64,000 nucleotides of DNA from assembly GCF_003050925.1 (NCBI RefSeq), contig NZ_QAOV01000015.1, positions 1-64,000 of the forward strand, read 5' to 3'. The number at the start of each line of letters is the position of its first letter. Position 1 is the stretch's first letter. The notes beneath the pieces were generated by a model, which worked only from the letters and a program-made list of their open reading frames with translations, had not been told where the DNA came from and searched no databases. This document shows, one piece after another, positions 1 to 7,713 of the stretch. The DNA comes from Pseudomonas sp. GV085 (lineage in GTDB: Bacteria > Pseudomonadota > Gammaproteobacteria > Pseudomonadales > Pseudomonadaceae). The position numbers were made by a program, and so were the translations under genes.

Positions 1-167
1 AATGACGGTCTCTGCCCCGCGCACGCTCTTCAACTCTAGCTCCCTCAGTTTGCTGCGCGACAGCGCGGCGTCGAAGACGAGGCGGCCCCTCCTACGGGTT
101 TTGCGTACACCCGCAAAATGACGGTTGTACCGGACCCCTGTAGGAGCTGGCTTGCCAGCGAAGCTTT
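1..167. other. Left window edge, no gene supported
   Basis: No coding region can be supported here. The stretch ends with one half of a REP element (138-163, GTAGGAGCTGGCTTGCCAGCG), an imperfect palindrome downstream of the minus-strand transporter gene. Whatever lies to the left is cut off by the window. Confidence 0.5.
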
Positions 168-1319
168 TCAGACCTTCAACACCTTCCCGCCAATCGCCAC
201 CGCCACCAGCAGCACCGCCATCAAGGCAAAGGCAAAACTCAGGCTGCTGCCATGGGCGATGAAGCCGATCACGGCCGGTCCCGCCAGAATGCCCGCATAA
301 CCCAGGGTGGTAATGGCCGGCACGGCGATGCTTTCGGGCATGACGGTCTGCTTGCCGACTGCGGTGTACAGCACCGGCACGATGTTCGAACAACCGGCAC
401 CCAGCAGCGCATAACCCACCAGCGCCGCCTCCCAGCTCGGTGCGAACGTCGCCAGGAACAAGCCTGCGGCAGCCGTCAGCCCGCCGAACACCATCACCCG
501 TGTCGCGCCCAACCGCCGTACGATTTTGTCACCGGTCAAACGCCCGGCAGTCATGGTCAAGGCAAACGCCGCATAACCAAGCCCCGCATACGCCGTGTCT
601 ATACCGCGTTCCTGCGCCAGGAACACTGCGCTCCAGTCCAGCGCCGCGCCTTCGGCGAGAAATACAATGAAGCACATGCCCCCGATGAACAGGACGATGC
701 CATGGGGTACCGCAAACGCCGGCCCCGAACTCTCGCTGCCGTAGGGCAACAGGTGCGGCACGGCCTTGGCCAGCGCGATCAGCAACATCACGATCACCAC
801 CAGCGTGGCCCCCAGCGGGGAAATCCCCAGGCCAAGCAATCCGCTGACACCCGCCGCACCGACAATCCCACCCAGGCTGAACAGGCCATGGAAACCCGAC
901 ATCATGTTTTTGCCGCTGGCGCGCTCGACGATCACGGCTTGCAGGTTGACCGTCGAATCCACCGTGCCCAGGCCCGCGCCGAACATGAACAGCGCCGCGA
1001 TCAAGGCCGGAATCGATGACACCGTCGCCAGCAGCGGCAGGGCGGCACAGATCAGCAGGGTGCCGCCGGTCGTCACCCGCCGGCAGCCGAAACGCGTGGC
1101 CAGGATCCCGGCCAATGGCATCGCCAGGATCGAACCCACCCCCAGGCACAGCAGCAACAATCCCAGGGTGCCTTCATCCAGCCCGGCCCGGGCCTTGGCA
1201 TAGGGCACCAGCGGCGCCCACGCGGCGATGCCGAACCCGGCGATGAAAAAGGCGATGCGCGTGGACATTTGTTCCAGGCGGCCTGGAACGAAGGTGGTTT
1301 GACTGTTGAGGCTGGTCAT
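168..1319 (-). CDS. MFS transporter
   Basis: Predicted inner-membrane permease of the major facilitator superfamily, 383 residues with about 12 hydrophobic segments beginning near residue 20 (FFIAGFGIAAWAPLVPYAKA). After the second segment it has ATRFGCRRV, a degenerate form of the MFS G-D-R-x-G-R-R loop. The overall character recalls the YbjJ branch, whose substrates are poorly known, so no substrate is proposed. ATG at 1319 is preferred over an upstream TTG at 1334 because an AGGGA ribosome-binding site lies about 6 nt before the ATG. It is transcribed divergently from the DapF-like gene, and a REP half follows its stop. Family assignment is firm; function is unknown. Confidence 0.8.
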   Translation of the reverse strand: MTSLNSQTTFVPGRLEQMSTRIAFFIAGFGIAAWAPLVPYAKARAGLDEGTLGLLLLCLGVGSILAMPLAGILATRFGCRRVTTGGTLLICAALPLLATVSSIPALIAALFMFGAGLGTVDSTVNLQAVIVERASGKNMMSGFHGLFSLGGIVGAAGVSGLLGLGISPLGATLVVIVMLLIALAKAVPHLLPYGSESSGPAFAVPHGIVLFIGGMCFIVFLAEGAALDWSAVFLAQERGIDTAYAGLGYAAFALTMTAGRLTGDKIVRRLGATRVMVFGGLTAAAGLFLATFAPSWEAALVGYALLGAGCSNIVPVLYTAVGKQTVMPESIAVPAITTLGYAGILAGPAVIGFIAHGSSLSFAFALMAVLLVAVAIGGKVLKV

Positions 1320-1485
1320 ATCAATCCCTGGCAAAAAAACGTCACGTCCTCAACGGACAGTGATCGACCGGTGAGGGTTCGATCAGTGCCTGGAAAGTTT
1401 TACGGTCAAACAGGGCGACATCCTTGCACAGTGCCGCTGTTTTTCGCGATATGTTGAGCCATTCCAATGACACGCGGAGGGCGCC

Positions 1486-2478
1486 ATGGCGCAGCGGTAC
1501 GATGCACGGGGCAATATTTACATCGTGGTAGCGCCCGAAGAACTGCGCCGCCAGGGTATCGACCTGCCCGATCAGGCCAGCCAGGCAACGAAAACCCTCG
1601 AAGCCTGGGCGGTGGCCGCAATCGAGGCTTGCTGCAGCTGGGCTCCAGGCACTCGACCGTCCGGCAGCAAGGATCATCGCAGCGACGGATTGCTGGTCGG
1701 ACCGTTTCAGTCGTCGCCACCCTTTGATCTGTTGATCGTCAACACCGACGGTACCCTGGCCGAGCGCAGTGGCAACGGACTGACGATTTTTTCCCAGGCC
1801 CTCAGCGATCAAGGGCTGTTGCCGCAGAACGAAGCCTGTCTGCTCAGGGTTCATCACGACAAGGCTGATACGCCTTCGCCGGGGCAGACTTCAGTGAAAG
1901 CCGCAGAGGTAGATGGTGTGAAGGGTTTCTGGCTCGATCTGGGTCAGCCGGGATTCGGGCCGGCGGCGGTCAGTGCTCACGGGGTTGCAACGGCGATGTT
2001 CAACGGCCGCGAACTCAGCCACGTTAAACAGTTGTCGGCGCTCAATGGCGCCTGGTCGCGTAGCCAGTTCGCGCGGGTCGGTAATCCGCATTGCGTGACG
2101 CTGGTGGAAAACGCCGACGACTTGCCCGGCAATGAGCAGATGCGAGAACCGGGATTGTCTGAGGGGCTGACGCGAATCGCCTACGCGATGCCCACCGGGG
2201 CAGGGCAGCCCTGTGCGGCGGGGATCAATCTGCAATGGGCCACGCGCTTGTCCGAAGGGCACATCGCCGCGCGGGTATTCGAGCGCGGCGAGGGGCCGAC
2301 GGCGTCTTCGGGGACCAGCGCCAGCGCGGTGGCCTGTGCGGCGTGGCGGGTAGGTTGGGTGACTGCCGGGGAAGTGAAGGTGACGATGCCGGGTGGCACG
2401 GCGCCGATCTTGCTGGAAGAGGAGATGGGGGAATTGAGTCGGGTCAGTCTGTTTGGTACGGCTCGAATGGTGGATTGA
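1486..2478 (+). CDS. Diaminopimelate epimerase-fold protein lacking both catalytic cysteines
   Basis: A 330-residue protein with the two-lobed DapF layout. N-terminal YDARGNIYIVV (residues 5-15) matches the start of DapF. NTDGT...ERSGNG (86-98) matches the first active-site loop, VGNPHC (198-203) the conserved GNPH motif, and ERGEGPTASSGTSAS (266-280) the second active-site loop. DapF carries a catalytic Cys in each loop (M-C-G-N-G and A-C-G-T-G); here both positions are Ser (S95 and S275). It is therefore unlikely to be the housekeeping DapF and may be a divergent isomerase or a non-catalytic paralogue. It is longer than usual DapF (about 275 residues), partly through an insert around residues 30-80. 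It stands alone between a divergent transporter and convergent codA. Confidence 0.75.
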   Translation: MAQRYDARGNIYIVVAPEELRRQGIDLPDQASQATKTLEAWAVAAIEACCSWAPGTRPSGSKDHRSDGLLVGPFQSSPPFDLLIVNTDGTLAERSGNGLTIFSQALSDQGLLPQNEACLLRVHHDKADTPSPGQTSVKAAEVDGVKGFWLDLGQPGFGPAAVSAHGVATAMFNGRELSHVKQLSALNGAWSRSQFARVGNPHCVTLVENADDLPGNEQMREPGLSEGLTRIAYAMPTGAGQPCAAGINLQWATRLSEGHIAARVFERGEGPTASSGTSASAVACAAWRVGWVTAGEVKVTMPGGTAPILLEEEMGELSRVSLFGTARMVD

Positions 2479-2490
2479 CTTCGAAATAGC

Positions 2491-2564
2491 CATCGCGAGC
2501 AGGCTCGCTCCTACAGGTTTTATGTCGTTCACAAAACCTGTAGGAGCGAGCCTGCTCGCGATGG
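2491..2564. repeat. Outward-facing REP pair between convergent genes
   Basis: Two REP elements in inverted orientation with their CTACAGG/CCTGTAG ends facing each other, opposite to the usual REPIN arrangement. The short spacer (TTTTATGTCGTTCACAAAA) makes the whole region a near-perfect palindrome. It lies between the convergent DapF-like gene and codA and could act as a two-way transcription end. Confidence 0.85.
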
Positions 2565-2587
2565 GGCCAGTCCGGTCAACGCAAATT

Positions 2588-3832
2588 TCAGCTCAGACCA
2601 GCAAACTCCACCACCGGCATCGTCCGCTTCATCAACACCTTGCCATTGCGTATCGAGTACAGCGGCAACCCCTGGCTGCGGATCACCTCGTAATCACTCT
2701 CTGCCGACAGAATCAGCAGATTCGCCGGCCGCCCACGTTCCAGGCCATAGCGATCGCCGAGGTTCATGGCTTTGGCGCTATTGTCCGTCACCAGGTCCAG
2801 CGCACTTTGCAGGTTGCGATAACCGAGCATGTGGCAGATGTGCAGCCCGGCTTCCAGCACCCGCAGAATATTGCCATTGCCCAGCGGATACCACGGATCG
2901 ACGATCGAGTCCTGGCCGAAGCATACGTTCATGCCCGCTTCCAGCAACTCGTTGACCCGGGTCACGCCCCGGCGTTTCGGGAAACTGTCGAAGCGCCCTT
3001 GCAGGTGGATGCTCTCAGTGGGGCAGGAGACAAAGCTGATCCCCGAATGCCCGAGCAGGCGAAACAGCTTGGCGCAGTAGGCGTTGTCGTAGGAGCCCAT
3101 GGCCGTGGTGTGACTGGCCGTCACCCGTGAACCCATGTCGCGGCAGCGGGCCTCTTCGGCGAGCACTTCGAGAAAGCGCGAATGCGGGTCGTCGGTTTCG
3201 TCGCAATGCACGTCCACCAGGCAGCCGCTGCGTTCGGCCAGGTCCATCAGGAACTTCACCGAGCTGACGCCCTGGTCGCGGGTGTATTCGAAATGCGGAA
3301 TGCCGCCCACCACGTCCGCCCCCATGCGGATGGCTTCCTCCATCAACTCACGACCATTGCGGTAGGACTCGATGCCTTCCTGGGGGAACGCGACGATTTG
3401 CATATCGACCAGATGCCGGCTTTCCTCGCGCACCTCGAGCATCGCCTTGAGCGCGGTCAGTTGCGGGTCGGTGACGTCTACGTGGGTGCGCACATGCTGG
3501 ATGCCATGGGCGGCGAGGGCCTGAATGGTTTTCCTGGCCCGGACCTTGGTGTCCTCCAGGGTGATGGTCGCCTTGCGCTCGCCCCAGCACTCGATGCCTT
3601 CGAACAGCGTGCCGCTCATGTTCCAGCGCGGATCACCGGCGGTCAGGGTCGCGTCGAGGTGGATGTGCGGCTCGACGAAGGGCGGCACCACCAGATTGCC
3701 GCCAGCATCCAGATCGTCGGGGCCCAGGGTCGGGGCTTCGATCTGGCGGGTGATGCTGCTGATCAGGCCGTTTTTCAGGTACAACTCATGCAGGCCTTCC
3801 TGGTTGCGCAGACGGGCGTTGATGATGTGCAT
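2588..3832 (-). CDS. codA: Cytosine deaminase
   Basis: Amidohydrolase-superfamily enzyme converting cytosine to uracil and ammonia in the pyrimidine salvage pathway, cytoplasmic. Length 414 residues, close to E. coli CodA (427). Metal-binding H56-x-H58 in EPHIHLDATL, then DVHCDETDD near residue 205, SHTTAM near 240, and the catalytic Asp in FGQDSIVDPWYPLGNGN near 305 all match CodA. ATG at 3832 is chosen because AAGGA lies just upstream and homology begins there; the open frame runs another 90 codons upstream without resembling the family. No codB permease lies next to it. The hydrolase gene at 3955-4776 is upstream on the same strand, 122 bp away. Confidence 0.9.
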   Translation of the reverse strand: MHIINARLRNQEGLHELYLKNGLISSITRQIEAPTLGPDDLDAGGNLVVPPFVEPHIHLDATLTAGDPRWNMSGTLFEGIECWGERKATITLEDTKVRARKTIQALAAHGIQHVRTHVDVTDPQLTALKAMLEVREESRHLVDMQIVAFPQEGIESYRNGRELMEEAIRMGADVVGGIPHFEYTRDQGVSSVKFLMDLAERSGCLVDVHCDETDDPHSRFLEVLAEEARCRDMGSRVTASHTTAMGSYDNAYCAKLFRLLGHSGISFVSCPTESIHLQGRFDSFPKRRGVTRVNELLEAGMNVCFGQDSIVDPWYPLGNGNILRVLEAGLHICHMLGYRNLQSALDLVTDNSAKAMNLGDRYGLERGRPANLLILSAESDYEVIRSQGLPLYSIRNGKVLMKRTMPVVEFAGLS

Positions 3833-3954
3833 CGGGCGAGTCCTTTTGGCGAATCGTGTAGGCAATACCTCTACGTTAGCTCGGTGTCGGCAACTCTTGC
3901 CAGTGACATTGATCAGCGCAGTCCAAATGTGGGGATGGGGTTTGTTCAGGAATA

Positions 3955-4776
3955 TTACTGCCGAGGCAAAAACCGCAGCAGCGCCGCGACTATGGCTTCG
4001 GGCGCGTCTTCCTGAACCAGATGACCGGCGTTGGGTATCGGATAAAACTGCGACCCTGGAATCATCCGGTGCAGCGCGCGCCCGCGTTCGATGGAAATCC
4101 ACTGATCGTCTTCACCCCAGAGAATCTGCACCGGGCAGCGTATCGTCGGGTACAGCCCCTCAGCTTCACGGGTATAACGCTCGTCCATCTGCGCGATCTG
4201 CCGATAGAACGCTGCTTGCCCCGGCTCTCCCAGCCATGGCTGCACATAGGGGGCGAGTTCGGCGTCGGGGATTTCGCGCTGGATGGCCCCGCGAATATAG
4301 GTCGGCACGATGGCGCGCTGGATGTAATCGGGCAGTCCGCTGAACGCCGCTTCATGCTGACGCACATGCTGCACGAACGGCGAACCCCAGGGCGTCAGCG
4401 CCACCGGGTCGATCAGCGTCAGGCTGCGGTAATCCTTGCCGTTGAGCAGATGTGTGCGCAGGGCGGTGGCGCCGCCGAAGTCGTGGGCCACCACGTCGGG
4501 GCGATCCAGGCCCCAATGTTCCAGCAACTGTGCCAGCAACTGGTTTTGCACGCCGAGCGAGACATCGGCGTCGGGTTGCGCCGACTGCCCATAGCCCAGC
4601 AAATCGAAGTAGTAGACGCGGTGAGTGGCCGTGAAATACGGTGCGATCCGGTGCCACACGCAAGAAGAAAAGGGCGTGCCATGCACCAACACCAGCGGCG
4701 GGCCGTCGCCGCGCACGGCGTAGCGCACCTGATGTCCGTTGAAGGCAAAGACCTGATCCAGCGGCCAGTCAGTCAT
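3955..4776 (-). CDS. Alpha/beta hydrolase, haloalkane-dehalogenase-like
   Basis: A 273-residue soluble alpha/beta-hydrolase. The oxyanion-hole motif VHGTPFSS lies near residue 36. The nucleophile elbow is AHDFGG, with Asp where most lipases have Ser, as in haloalkane dehalogenases and epoxide hydrolases. WGEDDQWIS supplies an acidic residue and NAGHLVQEDAP the general-base His near the C-terminus. It probably hydrolyses a halide, epoxide or ester; the substrate cannot be told from sequence. Start at 4776 follows AGAGGAC; the longer frame upstream runs through a REP element and is not used. It lies between codA and queD on the same strand, separated from queD by a terminator and a REPIN, so it is probably transcribed on its own. 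Confidence 0.8.
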   Translation of the reverse strand: MTDWPLDQVFAFNGHQVRYAVRGDGPPLVLVHGTPFSSCVWHRIAPYFTATHRVYYFDLLGYGQSAQPDADVSLGVQNQLLAQLLEHWGLDRPDVVAHDFGGATALRTHLLNGKDYRSLTLIDPVALTPWGSPFVQHVRQHEAAFSGLPDYIQRAIVPTYIRGAIQREIPDAELAPYVQPWLGEPGQAAFYRQIAQMDERYTREAEGLYPTIRCPVQILWGEDDQWISIERGRALHRMIPGSQFYPIPNAGHLVQEDAPEAIVAALLRFLPRQ

Positions 4777-4819
4777 GGGTTTGTCCTCTTGGCGGGGGAA
4801 GACGCAAAAGCATAGGCAT

Positions 4820-4844
4820 AAAAAAACAGCCGATGAAGGCTGTT
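4820..4844 (-). terminator. Rho-independent terminator after queD
   Basis: Read on the minus strand, the stem AACAGCC/GGCTGTT with a six-base loop (4825-4844) is followed by a run of T residues (4826 leftward). It lies beyond the REPIN downstream of queD and upstream of the hydrolase, so it likely ends the patatin-queD transcript. Confidence 0.75.
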
Positions 4845-4873
4845 CTTTATTTCCCTGACAAAACGCAGGTCCC

Positions 4874-4976
4874 TTGTAGGAGCGAGCCTGCTCGCGAAGA
4901 ACGTCAACGATAACGCGTGGTATCTGGCAGTCCGCGGTGCTCTGGCGTCCATCGCGAGCAGGCTCGCTCCTACAGG
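4874..4976. repeat. REPIN (inverted REP pair)
   Basis: Two inverted REP elements (TGTAGGAGCGAGCCTGCTCG and its complement) with a spacer of about 50 bases containing GTCAACGATAACGCGT. The same spacer core recurs in the REPINs at 37134, 47204 and 48849. Located just after the queD stop codon. Confidence 0.9.
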
Positions 4977-4984
4977 GGGGGTCT

Positions 4985-5341
4985 TTATTCGCCGCGATAG
5001 ATGCAACCGCTGGTGCAGGTTTCGTGGATACGGATCGCACTGAGCTCCGGCAGCAATGGTTTCATTTCCTGCCAGATAAACTTGGCCAAGACTTCACTGG
5101 TCGGGTTTTCCAGGCCCGGAATGTCGTTCAGGTAGTTGTGGTCCAGGCGCTCGTACAGCGGCTTGAAGATTTCCTTGATTTCCGAGAAGTCGCGGATCCA
5201 GCCAGTGTGCGGGTCGAGGTCGCCGCTCAGGTGGATTGCCACTTTGAACGAGTGACCGTGCAGGCGGCCGCATTTGTGGCCATCCGGTACGTGGGGCAGG
5301 CGGTGGGCGGATTCGAAGGTAAATTCTTTGAAGATTTCCAC
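4985..5341 (-). CDS. queD: 6-carboxy-5,6,7,8-tetrahydropterin synthase
   Basis: QueD/PTPS-family enzyme making 6-carboxytetrahydropterin from 7,8-dihydroneopterin triphosphate, the second step towards queuosine for tRNA anticodons. The 118-residue length is typical. Zinc ligands are seen as H13 (FESAHRL) and H29/H31 in CGRLHGH, with the catalytic Cys in KCGRLHGH; FSEIK and LDHNYLND are further family motifs, and E107 of HETCTSG near the end matches the pterin-binding Glu. It follows the patatin-like gene at a 74-bp interval on the same strand and may be co-transcribed with it. No other queuosine gene is present in the window. Confidence 0.92.
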   Translation of the reverse strand: MEIFKEFTFESAHRLPHVPDGHKCGRLHGHSFKVAIHLSGDLDPHTGWIRDFSEIKEIFKPLYERLDHNYLNDIPGLENPTSEVLAKFIWQEMKPLLPELSAIRIHETCTSGCIYRGE

Positions 5342-5415
5342 AGTTTTTCAGCTCTGTTCAGGTGGCGTTCGCCGCAGCGATTCGGGCAGGTGGCGAGTTT
5401 ACCAGTTTGTCCTGA

Positions 5416-6495
5416 CTAAAGGGTCAGCAAGCGCTCGCCGAGGCGACCGTTGGCGGCCAGTTCGAGGAATTCGTCCCCCATGCGGCGGCTTTCATCCATG
5501 GTCGTGCGCCAGTATTTCTGCCGGCTCGGGGCGTCGCCCATGAAGCGCTTGAAGTCGTTGCGGTCCGGCAGTTTGCCGTAGGGCAGGCGCGCCAGGTAGT
5601 CCTTCGACGGCGCCAGCAGCAGCACGTTTTGCAAGCGTGCCGGGCAGGCGCGGCGCCATGGCAGGGTCTTGTCGAACCAGCCGGGAATCACCCGGTCGGT
5701 GAAGTGCGGGTAGAGCACAATGTCGTTGCCGCTGTAGGGCAGGTCCAGGTGGTAATCCAGCAGGCCGCCGTCGCGGAAGGTCCCGGTGCCGGCGCCCGGC
5801 AGGTCGCGCACCCCTTCCATCACCATCGGAATCGAGCCCGAGGCGAGCAAGGCCTGGCGCAAATTGCCGGCGTTGAGGGCGACGAAGCGCGACGGGAAGT
5901 CATTCAAGGCATTGACCGGCGGCGCCAGGCGCGGGTCGTGGATGATCAGGCGTTCGAAGTGCCGGGCCAGCCGCGCCCGGCCGCGCAGGTTGTCGGCGAT
6001 GACCGAGGACAGACCCAGCCCGAGGCGGCCGCGATGATCGTCGGCCAGCAGGCCGTGGCTTTTGACCACCATGATGTTCAGGCGGTAATCACTGTTGCCG
6101 AGGATCGAGGCGTCGCGACCGTCGAGCAGCTCATTGAGCATGCGCCGGGAACTCTGGCTGATCTGCGCCATGGTCACGCCCTTGGCGAAATTCTGCTCGG
6201 TGTACAGCTGCCCGAGACGCCGGATGCCCTCGGCGGCGTCCGGCAGACAGGCGCTGGCGAAGCGCCAGGAACCCACTGATGCACCAATCAGCGAGCGTTC
6301 CCGCGGTGCCGCCGGCAGCCACTCGCCGAACAGCGCCAGGTCCAGTCCCTGAATCCCCAGCGCCTTCGGACCGCCGGCCGCACCGGGCAAGGTGCCGACC
6401 TCGGCGGCGTTAAGGCCGTTGGCGCGGATGTGCGCACAGGCGCGCGGACCGGCCTTGAGGGTCAGGGAAGGGAACTTGATGTGGATGGCGGTCAT
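5416..6495 (-). CDS. Patatin-like phospholipase
   Basis: A 359-residue patatin-family serine hydrolase. GAAGGPKALG (38-47) forms the oxyanion-hole loop, GASVG (71-75) the nucleophile elbow with S73, and DGG (242-244) holds the catalytic Asp of the Ser-Asp dyad. These fit a lipid acyl hydrolase; the substrate is unknown. No signal peptide is evident, so it probably acts in the cytoplasm or at the inner face of the membrane. It is the first gene of a minus-strand pair with queD. ATG at 6495 is taken as start. The divergent PepSY gene begins 225 bp away. Confidence 0.85.
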   Translation of the reverse strand: MTAIHIKFPSLTLKAGPRACAHIRANGLNAAEVGTLPGAAGGPKALGIQGLDLALFGEWLPAAPRERSLIGASVGSWRFASACLPDAAEGIRRLGQLYTEQNFAKGVTMAQISQSSRRMLNELLDGRDASILGNSDYRLNIMVVKSHGLLADDHRGRLGLGLSSVIADNLRGRARLARHFERLIIHDPRLAPPVNALNDFPSRFVALNAGNLRQALLASGSIPMVMEGVRDLPGAGTGTFRDGGLLDYHLDLPYSGNDIVLYPHFTDRVIPGWFDKTLPWRRACPARLQNVLLLAPSKDYLARLPYGKLPDRNDFKRFMGDAPSRQKYWRTTMDESRRMGDEFLELAANGRLGERLLTL

Positions 6496-6720
6496 ACCGG
6501 TCTCGATGTGTGTAGGAGCTGCGGTGTCAGTGATGATGGCAATTCAGATTCAATTAAGTTCAGCGGGTTAAGGTGGCTCGCCTGGACCCCGACGCAACGC
6601 TGAGGTAGCGCGACGCTGATACCATAGTGGCTTTCGAGAAGCTCACACCACTGGCACCGACCGGGATCTGGAATCAGACGCTGTCAGCGGGCAGGTTCTC
6701 AAGAATCATCAGGATTGGTA

Positions 6721-7041
6721 ATGAAGGTGTTTCTATTCAAGCGATGCACCGGCAGCTGGATAGCGCTGGTGCTTCTGGCTTTTTGCTCGGCAGTGATGGC
6801 CCGCGACCTGGACCAGGATGAAGCCCTGCGCCTGCGTCAACAGGGCGTGATCCTGCCGCTGGAGCAACTGTTGCAGCAGGCAATGGATCGCTACCCCGGC
6901 GCGAAACTGCTGGAAGCCGAGCTCGAAGAAAAACACGACGTCTACATTTATGAAGTCGAACTGCTGACCCCTGAAGGTGTGGTCCGCGAACTGGGCATCG
7001 ACGCCACCACCGGCCGTTTACTCAAAGACAAGGAAGACTGA
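6721..7041 (+). CDS. PepSY-domain periplasmic protein
   Basis: A 106-residue exported protein. The N-terminus is a signal peptide (hydrophobic stretch SWIALVLLAFCSAVMA, cleavage expected after AMA-type ending near residue 24). The rest is a single PepSY domain (EALRLRQQGVILPLEQLLQQA ... VYIYEVELLTPEGVVRELGIDATTGRLLKDKED). It is directly upstream of the response regulator (3-bp gap), and PepSY proteins next to two-component systems are thought to modulate the sensor in the periplasm. ATG at 6721 is preceded by AGGA. By position it corresponds to the small PepSY genes next to the BqsRS/CarRS system of P. aeruginosa, as far as I recall. Confidence 0.85.
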   Translation: MKVFLFKRCTGSWIALVLLAFCSAVMARDLDQDEALRLRQQGVILPLEQLLQQAMDRYPGAKLLEAELEEKHDVYIYEVELLTPEGVVRELGIDATTGRLLKDKED

Positions 7042-7044
7042 TCC

Positions 7045-7713
7045 ATGCGTTTGCTGCTGGTGGAAGACCATGTGCCCCTGGCCGACGAACTGCTGGCCGG
7101 CCTTGACCGCCAGGGTTATGCGGTGGACTGGCTGGCCGATGGTCGCGACGCGGTGCTTCAGGGCAGTACCGAACCTTATGACCTGATCGTCCTCGACCTC
7201 GGTTTGCCGGGTGTGCCGGGGCTGGAGGTGCTGGCGCAATGGCGCGCCACAGGGCTGGCCACGCCGGTGCTGATCCTGACCGCCCGTGGTTCCTGGGCCG
7301 AGCGCATCGAAGGCCTGAAGACCGGCGCCGATGATTACCTGACCAAACCCTTTCATCCCGAAGAGCTGTTTTTGCGCATCCAGGCGTTGCTGCGCCGCTC
7401 CCATGGCCAGGTCAACCAGCCAACGCTCCAGGCCGCCGGGCTGCACCTGGACGAAGGTCGGCAGTGCGTTGTCCGCGACGGTGCGGACATTCAGCTGACC
7501 GCCGCGGAGTTTCGCCTGTTGCGTTATTTCATGCTGCACCCCGAGCGGATCCTCTCCAAAAGCCACCTCGCCGAGCACCTCTACGACGGTGAAACCGAGC
7601 GCGATTCCAATGTGCTGGAAGTCCACGTCAACCATTTGCGCCGCAAGCTCGGCAAAAGTGTGATTGAAACCCGTCGCGGCCAGGGTTACCTGTTCGGCGG
7701 GCAAGCCCGGTGA
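7045..7713 (+). CDS. bqsR: OmpR-family response regulator (BqsR/CarR-like)
   Basis: A 222-residue two-component regulator. The N-terminal receiver domain has acidic residues E7/D8, phosphoacceptor D51 in VLDLGLPG, T79 and K101 in TKPF. The C-terminal winged-helix DNA-binding domain ends in RRKLGKSVIETRRGQGYLF. It sits between the PepSY gene and the histidine kinase, overlapping the latter by 4 bp, so the three form an operon. Size, the PepSY neighbour and the nearby chemoreceptor/transporter block resemble BqsRS (also called CarRS) of P. aeruginosa, which responds to ferrous iron and calcium. The symbol is assigned by this resemblance only; QseB/PmrA-type regulators are alternatives. Confidence 0.8.
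   Translation: MRLLLVEDHVPLADELLAGLDRQGYAVDWLADGRDAVLQGSTEPYDLIVLDLGLPGVPGLEVLAQWRATGLATPVLILTARGSWAERIEGLKTGADDYLTKPFHPEELFLRIQALLRRSHGQVNQPTLQAAGLHLDEGRQCVVRDGADIQLTAAEFRLLRYFMLHPERILSKSHLAEHLYDGETERDSNVLEVHVNHLRRKLGKSVIETRRGQGYLFGGQAR

Noticed and set aside
1..125. AATGACGGT at 2 and again at 117, suggesting a tandem unit of about 116 bp
   Set aside because: Only nine bases match and the left part is cut by the window, so a repeat cannot be supported.
5342..5415. preQ1 riboswitch upstream of queD
   Set aside because: The short gap lacks the compact pseudoknot pattern and the A-rich tail; nothing convincing is visible.
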